44,745 bases of DNA from Candidatus Zixiibacteriota bacterium. Its GTDB lineage: Bacteria > Zixibacteria > MSB-5A5 > UBA10806 > 4484-95. The position numbers and the translations under genes were made by a program. The stretch lies in the NCBI GenBank assembly GCA_024231855.1, contig JAAEQD010000135.1:1-44745 (forward strand), in the 5' to 3' direction. This document shows positions 36,302 to 44,745 of this stretch, piece by piece (the first letter of the stretch is position 1; each line of letters starts with the position of its first letter). Under the pieces are notes generated by a model. The model was not told the origin of the DNA. It searched no databases and saw only the letters and a list, made by a program, of their open reading frames with translations.

Positions 36302-36560
36302 AATCCCCCCAAATGCTCGAAAATTCGGATACTTTATTGTTTTCGGCAATTATTGGGCACAGGACAATCACATAATCAAAATATTGCTATACAGGCAATT
36401 ACCTTAAAGGTTAAAGTGATTCCGGCAAAACATCAAATAATCGACCGGATAGAGAAACTATAAATTTCCCGCCAAACGACAATAGGGATTATAATTATGA
36501 ATTCATAACACTGGATTAAATTCTGCCAAGAGCAAATGTAATGTAGCTGGATTAGGGTTA

Positions 36561-36586
36561 TTCGGGGAAGCTAAGACTTCCCCGAA
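36561..36586 (-). terminator. Strong hairpin after the HisC-like gene
   Basis: TTCGGGGAAG (36561-36570) pairs perfectly with CTTCCCCGAA (36577-36586). It lies about 15 bases after the minus-strand stop at 36602. There is no T run on that strand, so it is either a weak terminator or an RNA-stabilising hairpin within the polysaccharide operon. Confidence 0.6.
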
Positions 36587-36601
36587 TGCGTATTTTCAAA
36601 A

Positions 36602-37807
36602 TTAGCTTTGAACCGTACCTTCAGGTTTTTTTAAAACGATACGGCTGCCTGGTTTAAGTGATGAATGAAGCCGATTGACCGGTTTTACATCTTTCCGGTC
36701 GGTTGTCGAACTTATCGCCTGCTCGGGAGCCAGACGGCCTAAAATATCGAGTACAATCGAGGTTTGTTGAGGAGTTCCGATTGTAATCCGAACATAATTC
36801 TCAAATCCCGGTATCCCCTCAAGACAATTTACAAAAACATTCTTATCAGCGAGAGATTTAACCAATCCATCGGGGTCGGCAACCCGCATCAGGAAAAAAT
36901 TTGCCGAAGTTATTCTAAAATCGTATCCCCGGCAAGTCAAACTATCAAACAAGAGCTTTTTCGATTGGCTGACCTGTCGAACTAATTCGGACGTATAACT
37001 TAAGTCTTCCAGAGCGGCTTCCGCGGCGACCTGGGCCAGGGTGTTCGGACCCTTCAGATAACCTAATTTGTTTAAGAACTTGAAATTCCTCGAATCGGTG
37101 GTCAGACAACATATGTCAAAGCCGGCCAGGGCAAAACCTTTCGAAAAGGTCCTGAGAACTATCAGGTTGGGGAAACTGGAGATTATATCGGCCACTGTGG
37201 TCCCGCAAAATTCAAAATACGCCTCATCGACTACAACCATCGAATTCTCGGCATAAGACAAAAGAAATACCAATTCGGCCTCGGTCAGCGAAGCCCCCGA
37301 TATACCGCTGGGATTAGCCAGGTAAATCAACCTGGTTTTCGACGTTTTAGCGCCAATAATTTCCTCAACTTTAGGCCTGAATTGATCTTTAAACTTAATA
37401 TTAATTACTTTAGCCCCGGTACTGACCGCATAATGAGAAAACGGGCTATCGGTTGGCCAGGCATTTAACATCTCAAGACCAGGCTGAAGATATGTTCTGA
37501 CGATCGTTTCCATCGCGGCGGCCGGATTAGCATAACACGCGATAGAGTCGAAATTGACACCCATATAATGCGACAGCTTTCGGCGAAGTTTCCTCGATCC
37601 AATATCGGGAGAGCAATTTAAGGCTTTAGTTTCGAGTGAACTTTTGAGGGCTTTAAGCACTAGCGGCGATGGTGAAACAGTAGCCTCGTTCTGATCCAGT
37701 TTCAACAAAGTTTCCTCATTGGGGGCAAGTAAAGCTCCCTGGAAGTCCTGTTCAGGTTCTTCCAGATCCAGAACGCTGGGCACAACTTTTACTAATCTCT
37801 TTTCCAT
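36602..37807 (-). CDS. HisC-like class I/II aminotransferase, divergent
   Basis: The 401-residue protein (ATG at 37807, GAGG five bases upstream) follows the histidinol-phosphate aminotransferase layout: LKLDQNEATVSPSP at the start, LIYLANPSGISGASL, VVVDEAYFEF (Asp194) and VLRTFSKGFALAG with the PLP lysine at Lys223. It ends with a YVRITIGTP block. However, the phosphate-binding Arg after FALAG is Asp231, and the NxYPD tyrosine region reads NCSPD (66-67). It is unlikely to be the histidine enzyme. Its place in a polysaccharide locus suggests an aminotransferase acting on a sugar or amino-acid substituent. The N-terminal 30 residues and proline-rich C-terminal tail are extra. Confidence 0.85.
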   Translation of the reverse strand: MEKRLVKVVPSVLDLEEPEQDFQGALLAPNEETLLKLDQNEATVSPSPLVLKALKSSLETKALNCSPDIGSRKLRRKLSHYMGVNFDSIACYANPAAAMETIVRTYLQPGLEMLNAWPTDSPFSHYAVSTGAKVINIKFKDQFRPKVEEIIGAKTSKTRLIYLANPSGISGASLTEAELVFLLSYAENSMVVVDEAYFEFCGTTVADIISSFPNLIVLRTFSKGFALAGFDICCLTTDSRNFKFLNKLGYLKGPNTLAQVAAEAALEDLSYTSELVRQVSQSKKLLFDSLTCRGYDFRITSANFFLMRVADPDGLVKSLADKNVFVNCLEGIPGFENYVRITIGTPQQTSIVLDILGRLAPEQAISSTTDRKDVKPVNRLHSSLKPGSRIVLKKPEGTVQS

Positions 37808-37860
37808 AAACACCTCATCTTTATGTTATATTGCCATATTTTAATACATTTCAAACATGA

Positions 37861-40209
37861 TTATTTAAGCCTGTCGACGATAAAAATAGTGGTCGCCATG
37901 GACCCGACTATTGTCGCGGTTGTGGATAGTATCCTTCCCCAATCCCGGTTCTGCTTCAATTTCGACGGCACGATTATGGCATCGCCCAATTCAACTTTGC
38001 ATGATCGGGCCTTGCCGCCGTAGTACACCTTACCGTTGGCGTGAACCAATCTAATGCCGGATTTTTCGCCATCGGGAGAAAGTCCCCCGGCCTGGCCAAC
38101 GTAATAATCGACTTTCTTATTTTTCTTAAACGAAATCGTGCCATTGTAGGCAACCGCACCGATTACCTGAACACCCGATGGATAAGTCGGGATATAAATG
38201 TAATCTGAATTCGCCAATACGATATCATTATAATCTCCGGGATTTTTCAAAACTTCCGGCAAATCGATAACTATCCTATTCAGTTGGGATGGATTGAAAT
38301 TTACGATCTGGTCATTTACCCTATTGCCCATGGAGTCTAATCGAATTCCTTGAGTATTGGCGATAATTTGCCCTAAATTCCTTTGCTTCACCCGATGCTC
38401 GATCGAACCGCGAATGTAAATCGCGCCTTCCGGGAAAGCCGTCGGGGTCAAGCCTCCGGTACGGGAAACTAAATCGGATAATTTTTCATCCTTGTGCCGG
38501 ATCGCGTACAATCCCGGGAAAAGAACCTCGCCTTCAACAGTTACTGTTTGAACGGGACGCCAGTTGGGGATCTGCCTGATAAATACACAATCATCTTCTT
38601 CAAGAAGATAATCCTCCTCGGTATTGCCCCGAATCAATACATCCTCCAAATTGACCGTAGTTATTTCAGTATTCTGATTTTGCTTTCCACGCGCCAGCTC
38701 GCATTCCATCTTATAAGCCTGTTTGGTCAGATTACCTGCTAAAAAGATCAGGTCGGAAAGCCTCATAGAATTGTACAAGTTGTAATCCCCGGGATATTTC
38801 ACTTCACCATGGATACTGACATTTTTCTTGCGACCAACATGATCGTGCGAATAGATCACCAGGCTGTCGAGTGATTCCAGAAAAATGTCGGCCTTCAAAT
38901 CACCGGCTAAAACATCTTCCAGGCTAATCGGAATCAGGGTTTTGGTGCCATCATCGTCAGTCCGAAATAGATCGGCGCGTCGGGTATAAATTTTCTCCCT
39001 GAACTGCTCCCCATTATCGATTAGCTCTGATATTCGCATACTATCGGTTATTCCGAATCTGCCGGGATGTTTTACATGGCCGGTAAGGTAGACGAGGTTT
39101 TCATGGATATCGTAAATAGAAAAAACCTTGAGCTTATCGCCATCCCCAAGAGGTATATCGTTGTCGGCGATAATCGTCGAGTCTATAAGGTTTAAATCCC
39201 TTAAAATCCGACTATCGTTGGGGCCTATTCTATCAAGGCTTATCGATTCCAGGAAAGCTTCGGGAGTGACGCCGCCGGCAAGTTCTATCGCCGCCAATAC
39301 CGTTTCATTGCCGGTCAATTCATATATCGCCGGACGTTTAACTTCACCAGATATCGATACCTGGGGACCGACCACCGGCACATAAACAACATCCCCTGAT
39401 AGAAGCTTTAAATCCTTATTATGGTCGCCCTTTAGAAGCAGATCATATAGATCGAATGTCCCTTTCAACAGCGTATTACGAACAAGTCTTATATCACGTA
39501 AACTACCGTTCGCGGTAATTCCTCCGGCGGTATAGAGCGCGTGAAGTAAATTTGCCAACGAGGAAACGGTGTAGCCGCCCGGCCGTTTGACCTCGCCGAA
39601 AACATAAATACTTATCTGGCGAAGTTTGCCATATGATACCGATAGACTGTAATCGGAATATATTCCGCCAAGCTTTTTGTCGAGTTTAGTTCTGAATTTA
39701 TCCAGCGTCAAACCGGCCGCCACCAACTCACCGACCTTGGGAATGAACACTTTACCTTCTCGATCAATAGTCAGATCAAGTCCCAGGTCGACTCGCCCCC
39801 ATACATTGACCAGTAGATGATCCCCCGGACCAAAAGTGTAGCCATCGGGGGGAAGTTCATGAACGCCGGGAGCGAATACCTCATCGGCGTCGGCAAATAT
39901 ATCATAACCGAATGGCTTTAAATCCGGGTCGAACATGCCTGATTGCTCAGGCTCATCGGTATTAGGCTCGGATTCAATTACTTCGCCGGCTTTCTCGGCG
40001 GGACTAAACTCCAGCGATGGATCATCACCCGGCTTAAAATCTTGCTGATATATATCAGGCGAGACGAATTTCTCTATTTCCGAATTTGGTGACTTATTCT
40101 GTCGCTTTTTATATTCTTCCAGATATTCTTTCTGGGCCGGGGTAAGTTGAGCGAAGCTCAATGATATTCCTCCAATGAGGATCAGGACTAACACGACTGC
40201 TTTTTTCAT
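37861..40209 (-). CDS. Wza-like polysaccharide export protein with about six SLBB domains
   Basis: The 782-residue protein has a signal peptide (about 1-20, SFA/QLT) and a charged proline-rich region. Then comes the polysaccharide export domain GYTFGPGDHLLVNVWGRVDL and TIDREGKVFIPKVGELVAAG. About six SLBB modules follow, recognisable by repeats such as IYVFGEVKRPGGYTVSS, VSISGEVKRPAIYELTG, VSIHGEVKYPGDYNLYN and VTVEGEVLFPGLYAIRH. A C-terminal hydrophobic helix (STTATIVGSMATTIFIV) is present. Such proteins form the periplasmic/outer-membrane passage for exopolysaccharide; this one is longer than Wza because it has more SLBB copies. AGGA precedes the ATG. It heads the minus-strand polysaccharide locus. 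Confidence 0.93.
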   Translation of the reverse strand: MKKAVVLVLILIGGISLSFAQLTPAQKEYLEEYKKRQNKSPNSEIEKFVSPDIYQQDFKPGDDPSLEFSPAEKAGEVIESEPNTDEPEQSGMFDPDLKPFGYDIFADADEVFAPGVHELPPDGYTFGPGDHLLVNVWGRVDLGLDLTIDREGKVFIPKVGELVAAGLTLDKFRTKLDKKLGGIYSDYSLSVSYGKLRQISIYVFGEVKRPGGYTVSSLANLLHALYTAGGITANGSLRDIRLVRNTLLKGTFDLYDLLLKGDHNKDLKLLSGDVVYVPVVGPQVSISGEVKRPAIYELTGNETVLAAIELAGGVTPEAFLESISLDRIGPNDSRILRDLNLIDSTIIADNDIPLGDGDKLKVFSIYDIHENLVYLTGHVKHPGRFGITDSMRISELIDNGEQFREKIYTRRADLFRTDDDGTKTLIPISLEDVLAGDLKADIFLESLDSLVIYSHDHVGRKKNVSIHGEVKYPGDYNLYNSMRLSDLIFLAGNLTKQAYKMECELARGKQNQNTEITTVNLEDVLIRGNTEEDYLLEEDDCVFIRQIPNWRPVQTVTVEGEVLFPGLYAIRHKDEKLSDLVSRTGGLTPTAFPEGAIYIRGSIEHRVKQRNLGQIIANTQGIRLDSMGNRVNDQIVNFNPSQLNRIVIDLPEVLKNPGDYNDIVLANSDYIYIPTYPSGVQVIGAVAYNGTISFKKNKKVDYYVGQAGGLSPDGEKSGIRLVHANGKVYYGGKARSCKVELGDAIIVPSKLKQNRDWGRILSTTATIVGSMATTIFIVDRLK

Positions 40210-40640
40210 AATATTCCTAAGCTAAATCTTTATGCCTCCCATATTTATCCAGCTACATTAATGGCAAACAGTATGCCACCTTATAATTATCGTAAGAAAA
40301 ATAGTTAATCTAATAATAATCAACGAGATATGTAACCCAAAGGCATTGTCCAATGTGTAAATTACACGCCCCTAATAGGAAAAATTGACCGGCCTGGGGC
40401 TGAAATTTATTCTAGCTTGAGGTGAGTACAAGTCGTAGGGGGTCAGTCGCCAGGATCCAAATGGACTTGCCAGCCTTTGGAGGAGGTCGGGCGTCAGGCT
40501 ACGGATAATTGGTAGCAAGCTCCAAGCCTACGAGAGAACGGGTGGGGGTATTTGTAGTGATAGCCCATTTGGGCTGTCTTGGGGTGGGGCGGAAAATATC
40601 AATGGTCAGGCCAAATTTAGCTATAAACCTAATATTCGTA
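40210..40640. other. Intergenic gap with repeat family B
   Basis: No gene is visible in about 430 bases. Apart from the family B repeat at 40435-40535 the region is AT-rich near 40250-40330 and shows no clear promoter. Confidence 0.5.
40435..40535 (+). repeat. About 100-bp dispersed repeat with terminal inverted ends, family B copy 2
   Basis: It starts CGTAGG, ends CCTACGAG, and shares GGTCAGTCGCC, GGATCCAAATGGACTTG and the inner GTAGCAAGCTCCAA-type hairpin with the copy at 21857-21954. Confidence 0.8.
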
Positions 40641-41357
40641 CTACGAGTTATCCAGAAACGCCAAGATTTTATCTATATAATGCCAGGAATCGATTACCAG
40701 ATCGGCGCCGGCCTCATTTAAAGCATCCGATTCGTATGTCGCCCCGGCTTTTGAGCTGATCGCGGCGGCCAGAATACCGTTGGCTTGGGCGGCTTCGATA
40801 TCAACCGGCGTATCGCCAAAATGGCAGGCCTTACGTTTACCGCTATAGTTGGCCCGTTTCAGGGCTATGCCGATTATCTGATCTCGGTTTTCTGCATCAT
40901 CACCAAAACCGCCGAACGCGAAATAATCGCCCAGGCCAACGCCATCGAGTTTCCACCAGGCGAATTTCGCGAAATTGCCGGTGGCGATTCCCATCTTTAT
41001 ATTTCTCTCGGCGAGAGCGGCCAGCATTTCCGTAACGCCGGGCAGAACATAATAATCCGTCGTGGTTTTATGCTCCGGATGGTTGTCAAAATAGGCCAAC
41101 ATCTCATGGAAAAAGATATCAAGCTTGTTTTCGATAAGCTCGCTATCGACGCCCAGGCGAGTAGCCAGCATCCTCATAATCGAACGATCAGTCATGCCAT
41201 ACATATTCGGCTGCAAATAATCAAGGTAGCTGAAGTTATTAATTTCAAATACTTTACGGAAAGCGTAATCGATCGCATCCAGCTTAAGCGTGGGTACATC
41301 TGGATGCCGCCTGACCAGCGTACCGTCCACATCGAATGTAACAAGATCAACAGACAT
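40641..41357 (-). CDS. HAD-superfamily phosphatase (phosphoglycolate phosphatase-like)
   Basis: The start at 41357 gives 238 residues; the longer frame to 41393 adds residues outside the family. Motif I is FDVDGTLV (Asp9, Asp11). Motif II is in MGIATGNFAKFAWWK, and motif IV is CHFGDTPVDIEAAQANG. A helical cap lies between motifs I and II. These enzymes remove phosphate from small metabolites such as phosphoglycolate or nucleotides in the cytoplasm. There is no good Shine-Dalgarno, and a TATAAA lies only four bases before the ATG on the minus strand, so a leaderless transcript is possible. Substrate cannot be told. Confidence 0.88.
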   Translation of the reverse strand: MSVDLVTFDVDGTLVRRHPDVPTLKLDAIDYAFRKVFEINNFSYLDYLQPNMYGMTDRSIMRMLATRLGVDSELIENKLDIFFHEMLAYFDNHPEHKTTTDYYVLPGVTEMLAALAERNIKMGIATGNFAKFAWWKLDGVGLGDYFAFGGFGDDAENRDQIIGIALKRANYSGKRKACHFGDTPVDIEAAQANGILAAAISSKAGATYESDALNEAGADLVIDSWHYIDKILAFLDNS

Positions 41358-41528
41358 AGTATTTATATAAGGATTTACAGATACCAAAAACAAGGTAATT
41401 ATGCCAATTGCCGGATTGGTTCAAAATGAACCACCCCATAAAACGGTGCATTCCTGGCTTTCGGGGTGCCAGATTTTTAATAAATATCAATATTTTCGTG
41501 CCGATAAGATAGTATCAGGAATAACTGT

Positions 41529-42191
41529 ATGGTAAAAAAACGAAAAAAAACAAGCAAACCCATGGAATTCCTCAAGGCCGCTATCGTTATAGCGCTTATA
41601 GGTTTGGTCTTGCGGATTTTTATCTTTATGCCCTATCGGATCGCTGATCCCTCGATGGAAAATGCCCTATATGAAGGCGATTTTATGCTGACTTCGAAGC
41701 TCTCCTACAGTTCGGGGACTCCGCAAGTTGGCGACCTGGTAGTATTCGAACATCCGCTCAGAATTGATGAGATTAGATCCGGACGCGTTGCAGCGGTTGA
41801 GGGGCAAACCGTGGAAATACTCGACAAGCTCGTTTATGTGGACGATGAACAGCTCGAGATATTCGGTAATATCAAGCATGTTGATAACAGGGTAATCCCC
41901 GAAAGCTACGGCAACCGGGATTACCTTCAACCGTACCAGGTACCGGCCGGGGCCGTTTATATACTCGGCGACAACCGGGATGAGGCCGAGGATTCCCGTA
42001 ATTTCGGCGTAGTTAATCTGGAAAATATAAAGGGCAAGGCCTTATTCGTGTACTGGTCCTGGCGGCCCGATCCCGAGGCGCCCGAGTGGGAAAGCCCGTA
42101 TATTTTCCCGGCGGTTAAAATTCTCTTCTATAATCTCGTTCATTTCCCATCCCGTATCGGCTGGGATCGCCTCGGTGCATCCGGTAATTGA
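41529..42191 (+). CDS. lepB: Signal peptidase I family protein (S26), catalytic lysine apparently missing
   Basis: The 220-residue protein has a basic N terminus, one membrane helix (about 14-34) and the S26 serine box ADPSMENALYEGDFML with Ser42. The later GDNRDEAEDSRNFG box (about 148-160) is also present, as is LQPYQVPAGAVYILGDN. In active enzymes the general-base lysine lies in a (D/Y)IKRVxGLPGD segment. Here the aligned stretch reads EIRSGRVAAVEGQTVEI, with Gly85 in the lysine's place. Either the dyad is altered or the protein is inactive. The normal role would be removal of signal peptides at the membrane. It sits 142 bases before hemW with no clear link. Confidence 0.85.
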   Translation: MVKKRKKTSKPMEFLKAAIVIALIGLVLRIFIFMPYRIADPSMENALYEGDFMLTSKLSYSSGTPQVGDLVVFEHPLRIDEIRSGRVAAVEGQTVEILDKLVYVDDEQLEIFGNIKHVDNRVIPESYGNRDYLQPYQVPAGAVYILGDNRDEAEDSRNFGVVNLENIKGKALFVYWSWRPDPEAPEWESPYIFPAVKILFYNLVHFPSRIGWDRLGASGN

Positions 42192-42333
42192 TTTCCAGTA
42201 ATTAATTTTATACCAGCATTTCATCAAACATAATTTTACGATTGCTCCATTGATATCGGGAAGTACCAGCTCCTTTACAATAAATAGTTGAACTTCTGAC
42301 AATATTATTATATCTTTCAACAGAGGTACTAAT

Positions 42334-43452
42334 ATGCCGGCTGGAATATATATTCACGTCCCGTTTTGTATGGCGAAATGTCAATACTGCGATTTTTACT
42401 CAATTGTCGGAAATGAGACAACGGTTGATGGTTTCGCCGGCGCTCTGTTATCCGAAATTGAAATATTGGGCAGATCGAAATGGAAAGAGCGCGTTTACAA
42501 CACGATTTATTTCGGCGGAGGTACGCCGCCGCTTCTGGGTGACAAAAATATAAGCCGTGTTCTGCAATCGATTCGGGGGCGTTTCAATATTTCTCCGCGC
42601 TCCGAGATCGCCATGGAGATCAACCCGGAAACCTCCTCGCCTGAATTTTTCCAGGCGTTGAGAGAATTCGGTCTGAACCGCCTGTCTATCGGGGTACAAT
42701 CATTCGATAACGACCAGCTTCAAATTCTGGGCCGAATTCACTCGGTCAATTCAGCCGTCGAGGCTATCGATAACGCGTTCGCCGCCGGTTTCGAAAATAT
42801 CAGTCTCGACCTGATATTCGGTATACCGGGGCAATCGATCGAAAGCTGGCGAGCCACGTTAGATCAGGCAATCGCCAAGAATCCAACTCACATATCCGCA
42901 TATGGACTAACTATTGAAAAGGGCACACCGTATCACAAGATGGTTGACAGCGGCGAGCTGGCTTTAGTGGATGATGATAATCAGGCGGAGATGTATTCGG
43001 CGACGAACGAAATGCTGTCATCGGCCGGTTATAAACGTTACGAAGTGTCCAATTTCGCCAAACCGGGATTCGAGTGCCGGCACAATTTTAAGTATTGGCG
43101 GGATGACAAATACGTCGGCCTTGGACCATCGGCGCACTCCTACGATGGCGAAAAGCGCACGGCCAACCAGAAAAACCTCGATAAGTATATCGCCAACCTG
43201 GGCAAGGGTAAGTTGCCGATTAGCTTTCGGGAAACACTCACCGATAAACAACGCGCCGAGGAGTGGCTTCTTTTAGGATTACGTTTGGCCGAAGGTATTG
43301 ATTACAACCTGGCTAAAGAAGTGATCAACGATCAGGTCAAAACCGATTTCATAAAACAGGGATATCTTCGCAAGAAGCTCAACAAAATCGCCCTCACCGA
43401 TAAAGGCTTCTTAATGGCTGATGAGATTATCGTGAAGCTGCTGAAGAGCTGA
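42334..43452 (+). CDS. hemW: HemW, radical SAM heme chaperone
   Basis: The 372-residue protein has HemW/HemN layout. It opens GIYIHVPFCMAKCQYCDFYS with cluster cysteines Cys12, Cys16 and Cys19, then IYFGGGTPPLL, EINPETSS, RLSIGVQSFDNDQLQILGR, DLIFGIPGQS and a C-terminal HemN-type domain containing YEVSNFAKPGFECRHNFKYW and YVGLGPSAHSY. The CxxxCxYC spacing with following DF and the short C terminus fit HemW, which binds heme and hands it to apoproteins, and not true coproporphyrinogen oxidase HemN. GAGG lies about seven bases before the ATG. Confidence 0.92.
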   Translation: MPAGIYIHVPFCMAKCQYCDFYSIVGNETTVDGFAGALLSEIEILGRSKWKERVYNTIYFGGGTPPLLGDKNISRVLQSIRGRFNISPRSEIAMEINPETSSPEFFQALREFGLNRLSIGVQSFDNDQLQILGRIHSVNSAVEAIDNAFAAGFENISLDLIFGIPGQSIESWRATLDQAIAKNPTHISAYGLTIEKGTPYHKMVDSGELALVDDDNQAEMYSATNEMLSSAGYKRYEVSNFAKPGFECRHNFKYWRDDKYVGLGPSAHSYDGEKRTANQKNLDKYIANLGKGKLPISFRETLTDKQRAEEWLLLGLRLAEGIDYNLAKEVINDQVKTDFIKQGYLRKKLNKIALTDKGFLMADEIIVKLLKS

Positions 43453-43540
43453 TAGATGCATAATTAGGGGTAGACAAGGACATCTGCCGCCCACAAAGCT
43501 GATATTTAAATAATCTAAAAAACTAAATTGATTATTAGCT

Positions 43541-43576
43541 AACCCACCCCGGCTTGAGGCCGGGGATGGGGCACCC
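43541..43576. repeat. Left hairpin-forming inverted repeat of a one-gene cassette
   Basis: It begins AACCCACCCCGG and ends TGGGGCACCC, and folds as CCCACCCCGG with CCGGGGATGGG around CTTGAGG. It is the inverted counterpart of 44092-44126: AACCCAC and TGGGGCACCC are shared ends. Confidence 0.8.
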
Positions 43577-43605
43577 GTGCGGGTAGTCAGGTTAAATCTT
43601 GAATA

Positions 43606-44070
43606 TTATATTTTTTCACTACTAGCACCATACCACTCAGCTTCTATAAATGGCCACAATCTTTCTACAATCTCGGCAATATTTGGATCTATTTCTTCTG
43701 TTGTTAACAATTCGACTGCCGCCTCCATTTCTCCATGCGAAAAACCAGAAGATGTGCTTGGTCCTAATATTGACGCTATTTTTGCTATGCTGTCTAATAG
43801 ATTTTCTAAAAATTGCAATTCTTTTTCGTTATGTTGTGACGGAATTCTTGTTTTTAGCCACTCTTTATTTTCCTTCAGAAATTTGCTTGCTGTATTTTGC
43901 CTGACATCACGCGGTAAGATACCCTTGGAAGTTTTAATTAAAGATAATCCTAATAATGTTATGACAATATAACTCGCTATTAGTCCTATTAACAATCCCC
44001 AAAATCCCCAAATCAAGCCGCATACAATCGCAGTGATACCTATAATAAAGTGAGGAATTAGATTCTTCAT
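43606..44070 (-). CDS. Hypothetical two-helix membrane protein inside inverted repeats
   Basis: The 154-residue protein has two adjoining membrane helices (about 7-25 and 27-46) and a cytoplasmic helical part. A polar stretch, IPSQHNEKELQFLENLLDS, and an acidic C terminus with TTEEIDPNIAEIVERLWPF follow. I do not recognise the family. The Shine-Dalgarno (AGAGAAAG) is weak. The gene is AT-richer than hemW and the MFS gene. It is the only gene between two inverted hairpin repeats (43541-43576 and 44092-44126), as if it travelled as a cassette. Function unknown; a small membrane-active or toxin-like role is conceivable but unsupported. Confidence 0.65.
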   Translation of the reverse strand: MKNLIPHFIIGITAIVCGLIWGFWGLLIGLIASYIVITLLGLSLIKTSKGILPRDVRQNTASKFLKENKEWLKTRIPSQHNEKELQFLENLLDSIAKIASILGPSTSSGFSHGEMEAAVELLTTEEIDPNIAEIVERLWPFIEAEWYGASSEKI

Positions 44071-44091
44071 TATCTTTCTCTGTTTACGTTA

Positions 44092-44126
44092 GGGTGCCCC
44101 ACTCCCGCGCTAAACGGGAGTGGGTT
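44092..44126. repeat. Right hairpin-forming inverted repeat of the cassette
   Basis: It begins GGGTGCCCCACTCCCG and ends CGGGAGTGGGTT, folding as CCCACTCCCG with CGGGAGTGGG. It is inverted relative to 43541-43576, and the loops differ. It lies 21 bases before the putative gene's start codon side. Confidence 0.8.
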
Positions 44127-44150
44127 ATTCCCGAATCAGAAAATGCTTAC

Positions 44151-44745
44151 TTAAGCCTTCTTGGCCGCCGGCTTAGGCATGGCTTTCCAGATTTTCACCG
44201 CTAATAAGAAGCCGATCAGGGTGAACGGAATCAGGAAGACCGGCCACCAGTTCCAGTTTGAGGTGGTGATATAGCCCAGGCAGATCGATTGGATACCGGT
44301 GCCGAGGTACACAAAGCCATCGATTAAGCCAACCGCCGTAGCCGCCGCTTTTCTACCGCCGAAATCCATAGTCGAGGTGCCCGAGAGCATGCCATGAGTG
44401 CCGATCACACAGAACGACATCGCCACCACGGAGATAGCCAGGAATATCTCGTTACCCCCGACAGTAAACACCATCAGAAGAGTCGCGAAAAACATCACGC
44501 CGTAAAGCAAGCCCGCCACCGGACCGCGGCGAGAACCGAACACCTTATCGGAGGCCACACCGGCGAACATACCGCCAAACACACCGGCCAACATCAGGAT
44601 CAAGCCCCAGTTCTGACGCATAAACGCGTCGGAGCCCAGATGCATGAAGTCTTTGAGGTATATCGGGTACCAGTGCATGACACCGTTTCGCAGTACACCC
44701 GTACAGAATTCGATTAAGGCAATGGTTAGAATTATCTTGTTGGTC
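44151..44745 (-). CDS. MFS transporter (organophosphate:antiporter-like), N-terminal part beyond window edge
   Basis: The minus strand is open to the right edge in the frame that runs IALIEFCTGVLRNGVMHWYP. The internal ATG at 44678 is therefore not the start. The visible 197 residues give the C-terminal half of an MFS carrier: FGGMFAGVASDKVFGSRRGP is the classic MFS loop after the first helix of this half, followed by VIGTHGMLSGTSTMDFGGRK (very like GlpT/UhpT-type carriers) and AATAVGLIDGFVYLGTGIQS. It ends with a lysine-rich tail. Such carriers exchange phosphorylated sugars or glycerol phosphate for phosphate, but the substrate is not certain. Confidence 0.88.
   Translation of the reverse strand, partial: TNKIILTIALIEFCTGVLRNGVMHWYPIYLKDFMHLGSDAFMRQNWGLILMLAGVFGGMFAGVASDKVFGSRRGPVAGLLYGVMFFATLLMVFTVGGNEIFLAISVVAMSFCVIGTHGMLSGTSTMDFGGRKAAATAVGLIDGFVYLGTGIQSICLGYITTSNWNWWPVFLIPFTLIGFLLAVKIWKAMPKPAAKKA

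Noticed and set aside
40785..41429. 214-residue plus-strand open frame
   Set aside because: It is antisense to the HAD phosphatase, which has all its motifs on the minus strand.
1..44745. CRISPR arrays, tRNA or rRNA genes
   Set aside because: No regularly spaced direct repeats, tRNA T-loop words in cloverleaf context, or rRNA stretches were seen by eye.

Overview
The window looks like a chromosomal segment from an uncultured Gram-negative bacterium of the Fibrobacteres-Chlorobi-Bacteroidetes (FCB) side of the tree, possibly Zixibacteria-like. This is an inference. It rests on three secreted proteins with dockerin-like C-terminal repeats, a PorV/UPF0164-type outer-membrane protein with a FlgD-like tail, a Wzi-like capsule barrel, signal-peptide porins, and a very high load of small palindromic repeats. 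No rRNA, tRNA or CRISPR array was seen. Two genes are cut by the window edges: a 5'-nucleotidase lipoprotein on the left and an MFS transporter on the right.

Left part (1-5.4 kb, minus strand): the nucleotidase, then a 1449-residue secreted metallo-beta-lactamase-fold protein with FN3, carbohydrate-binding-like, Ig-like and dockerin-like modules. Next (6-15.7 kb, plus strand) is a sensory block. A porin, a LivJ-type binding protein, a chemoreceptor and CheW lie in one compact unit with no ABC permease. A NIT-domain chemoreceptor follows, then a YfiR-like periplasmic protein paired with a CHASE8-like chemoreceptor. TrmO sits between two copies of a double-hairpin repeat, followed by a sodium:solute symporter.

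The middle (18.5-27 kb) is an accessory, defence-like zone. It has a MTH538/ThsB-type TIR-like protein translationally coupled to a membrane protein, a zinc-ribbon Mrr-type endonuclease bracketed by short palindromic repeats, a creatininase-family protein, a KamA-like radical SAM protein and a glutamate/dicarboxylate symporter. Its most striking gene encodes a TIR domain, one membrane helix and a cyclophilin-like domain lacking key catalytic residues. That gene is bracketed by two versions of the symporter gene's 3' end.

The right part (27-40 kb) has two dockerin-tailed secreted proteins (one with LVIVD propeller repeats). A convergent minus-strand exopolysaccharide locus follows: SLBB/Wza-like export protein, divergent HisC-like aminotransferase, polyprenyl glycosylphosphotransferase, a receiver domain fused to a membrane bundle, Wzi-like barrel and PorV-like protein. 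The end (40.6-44.7 kb) carries a HAD phosphatase, a signal peptidase I with an apparently missing catalytic lysine, HemW, a one-gene cassette flanked by hairpin-forming inverted repeats, and the MFS fragment.
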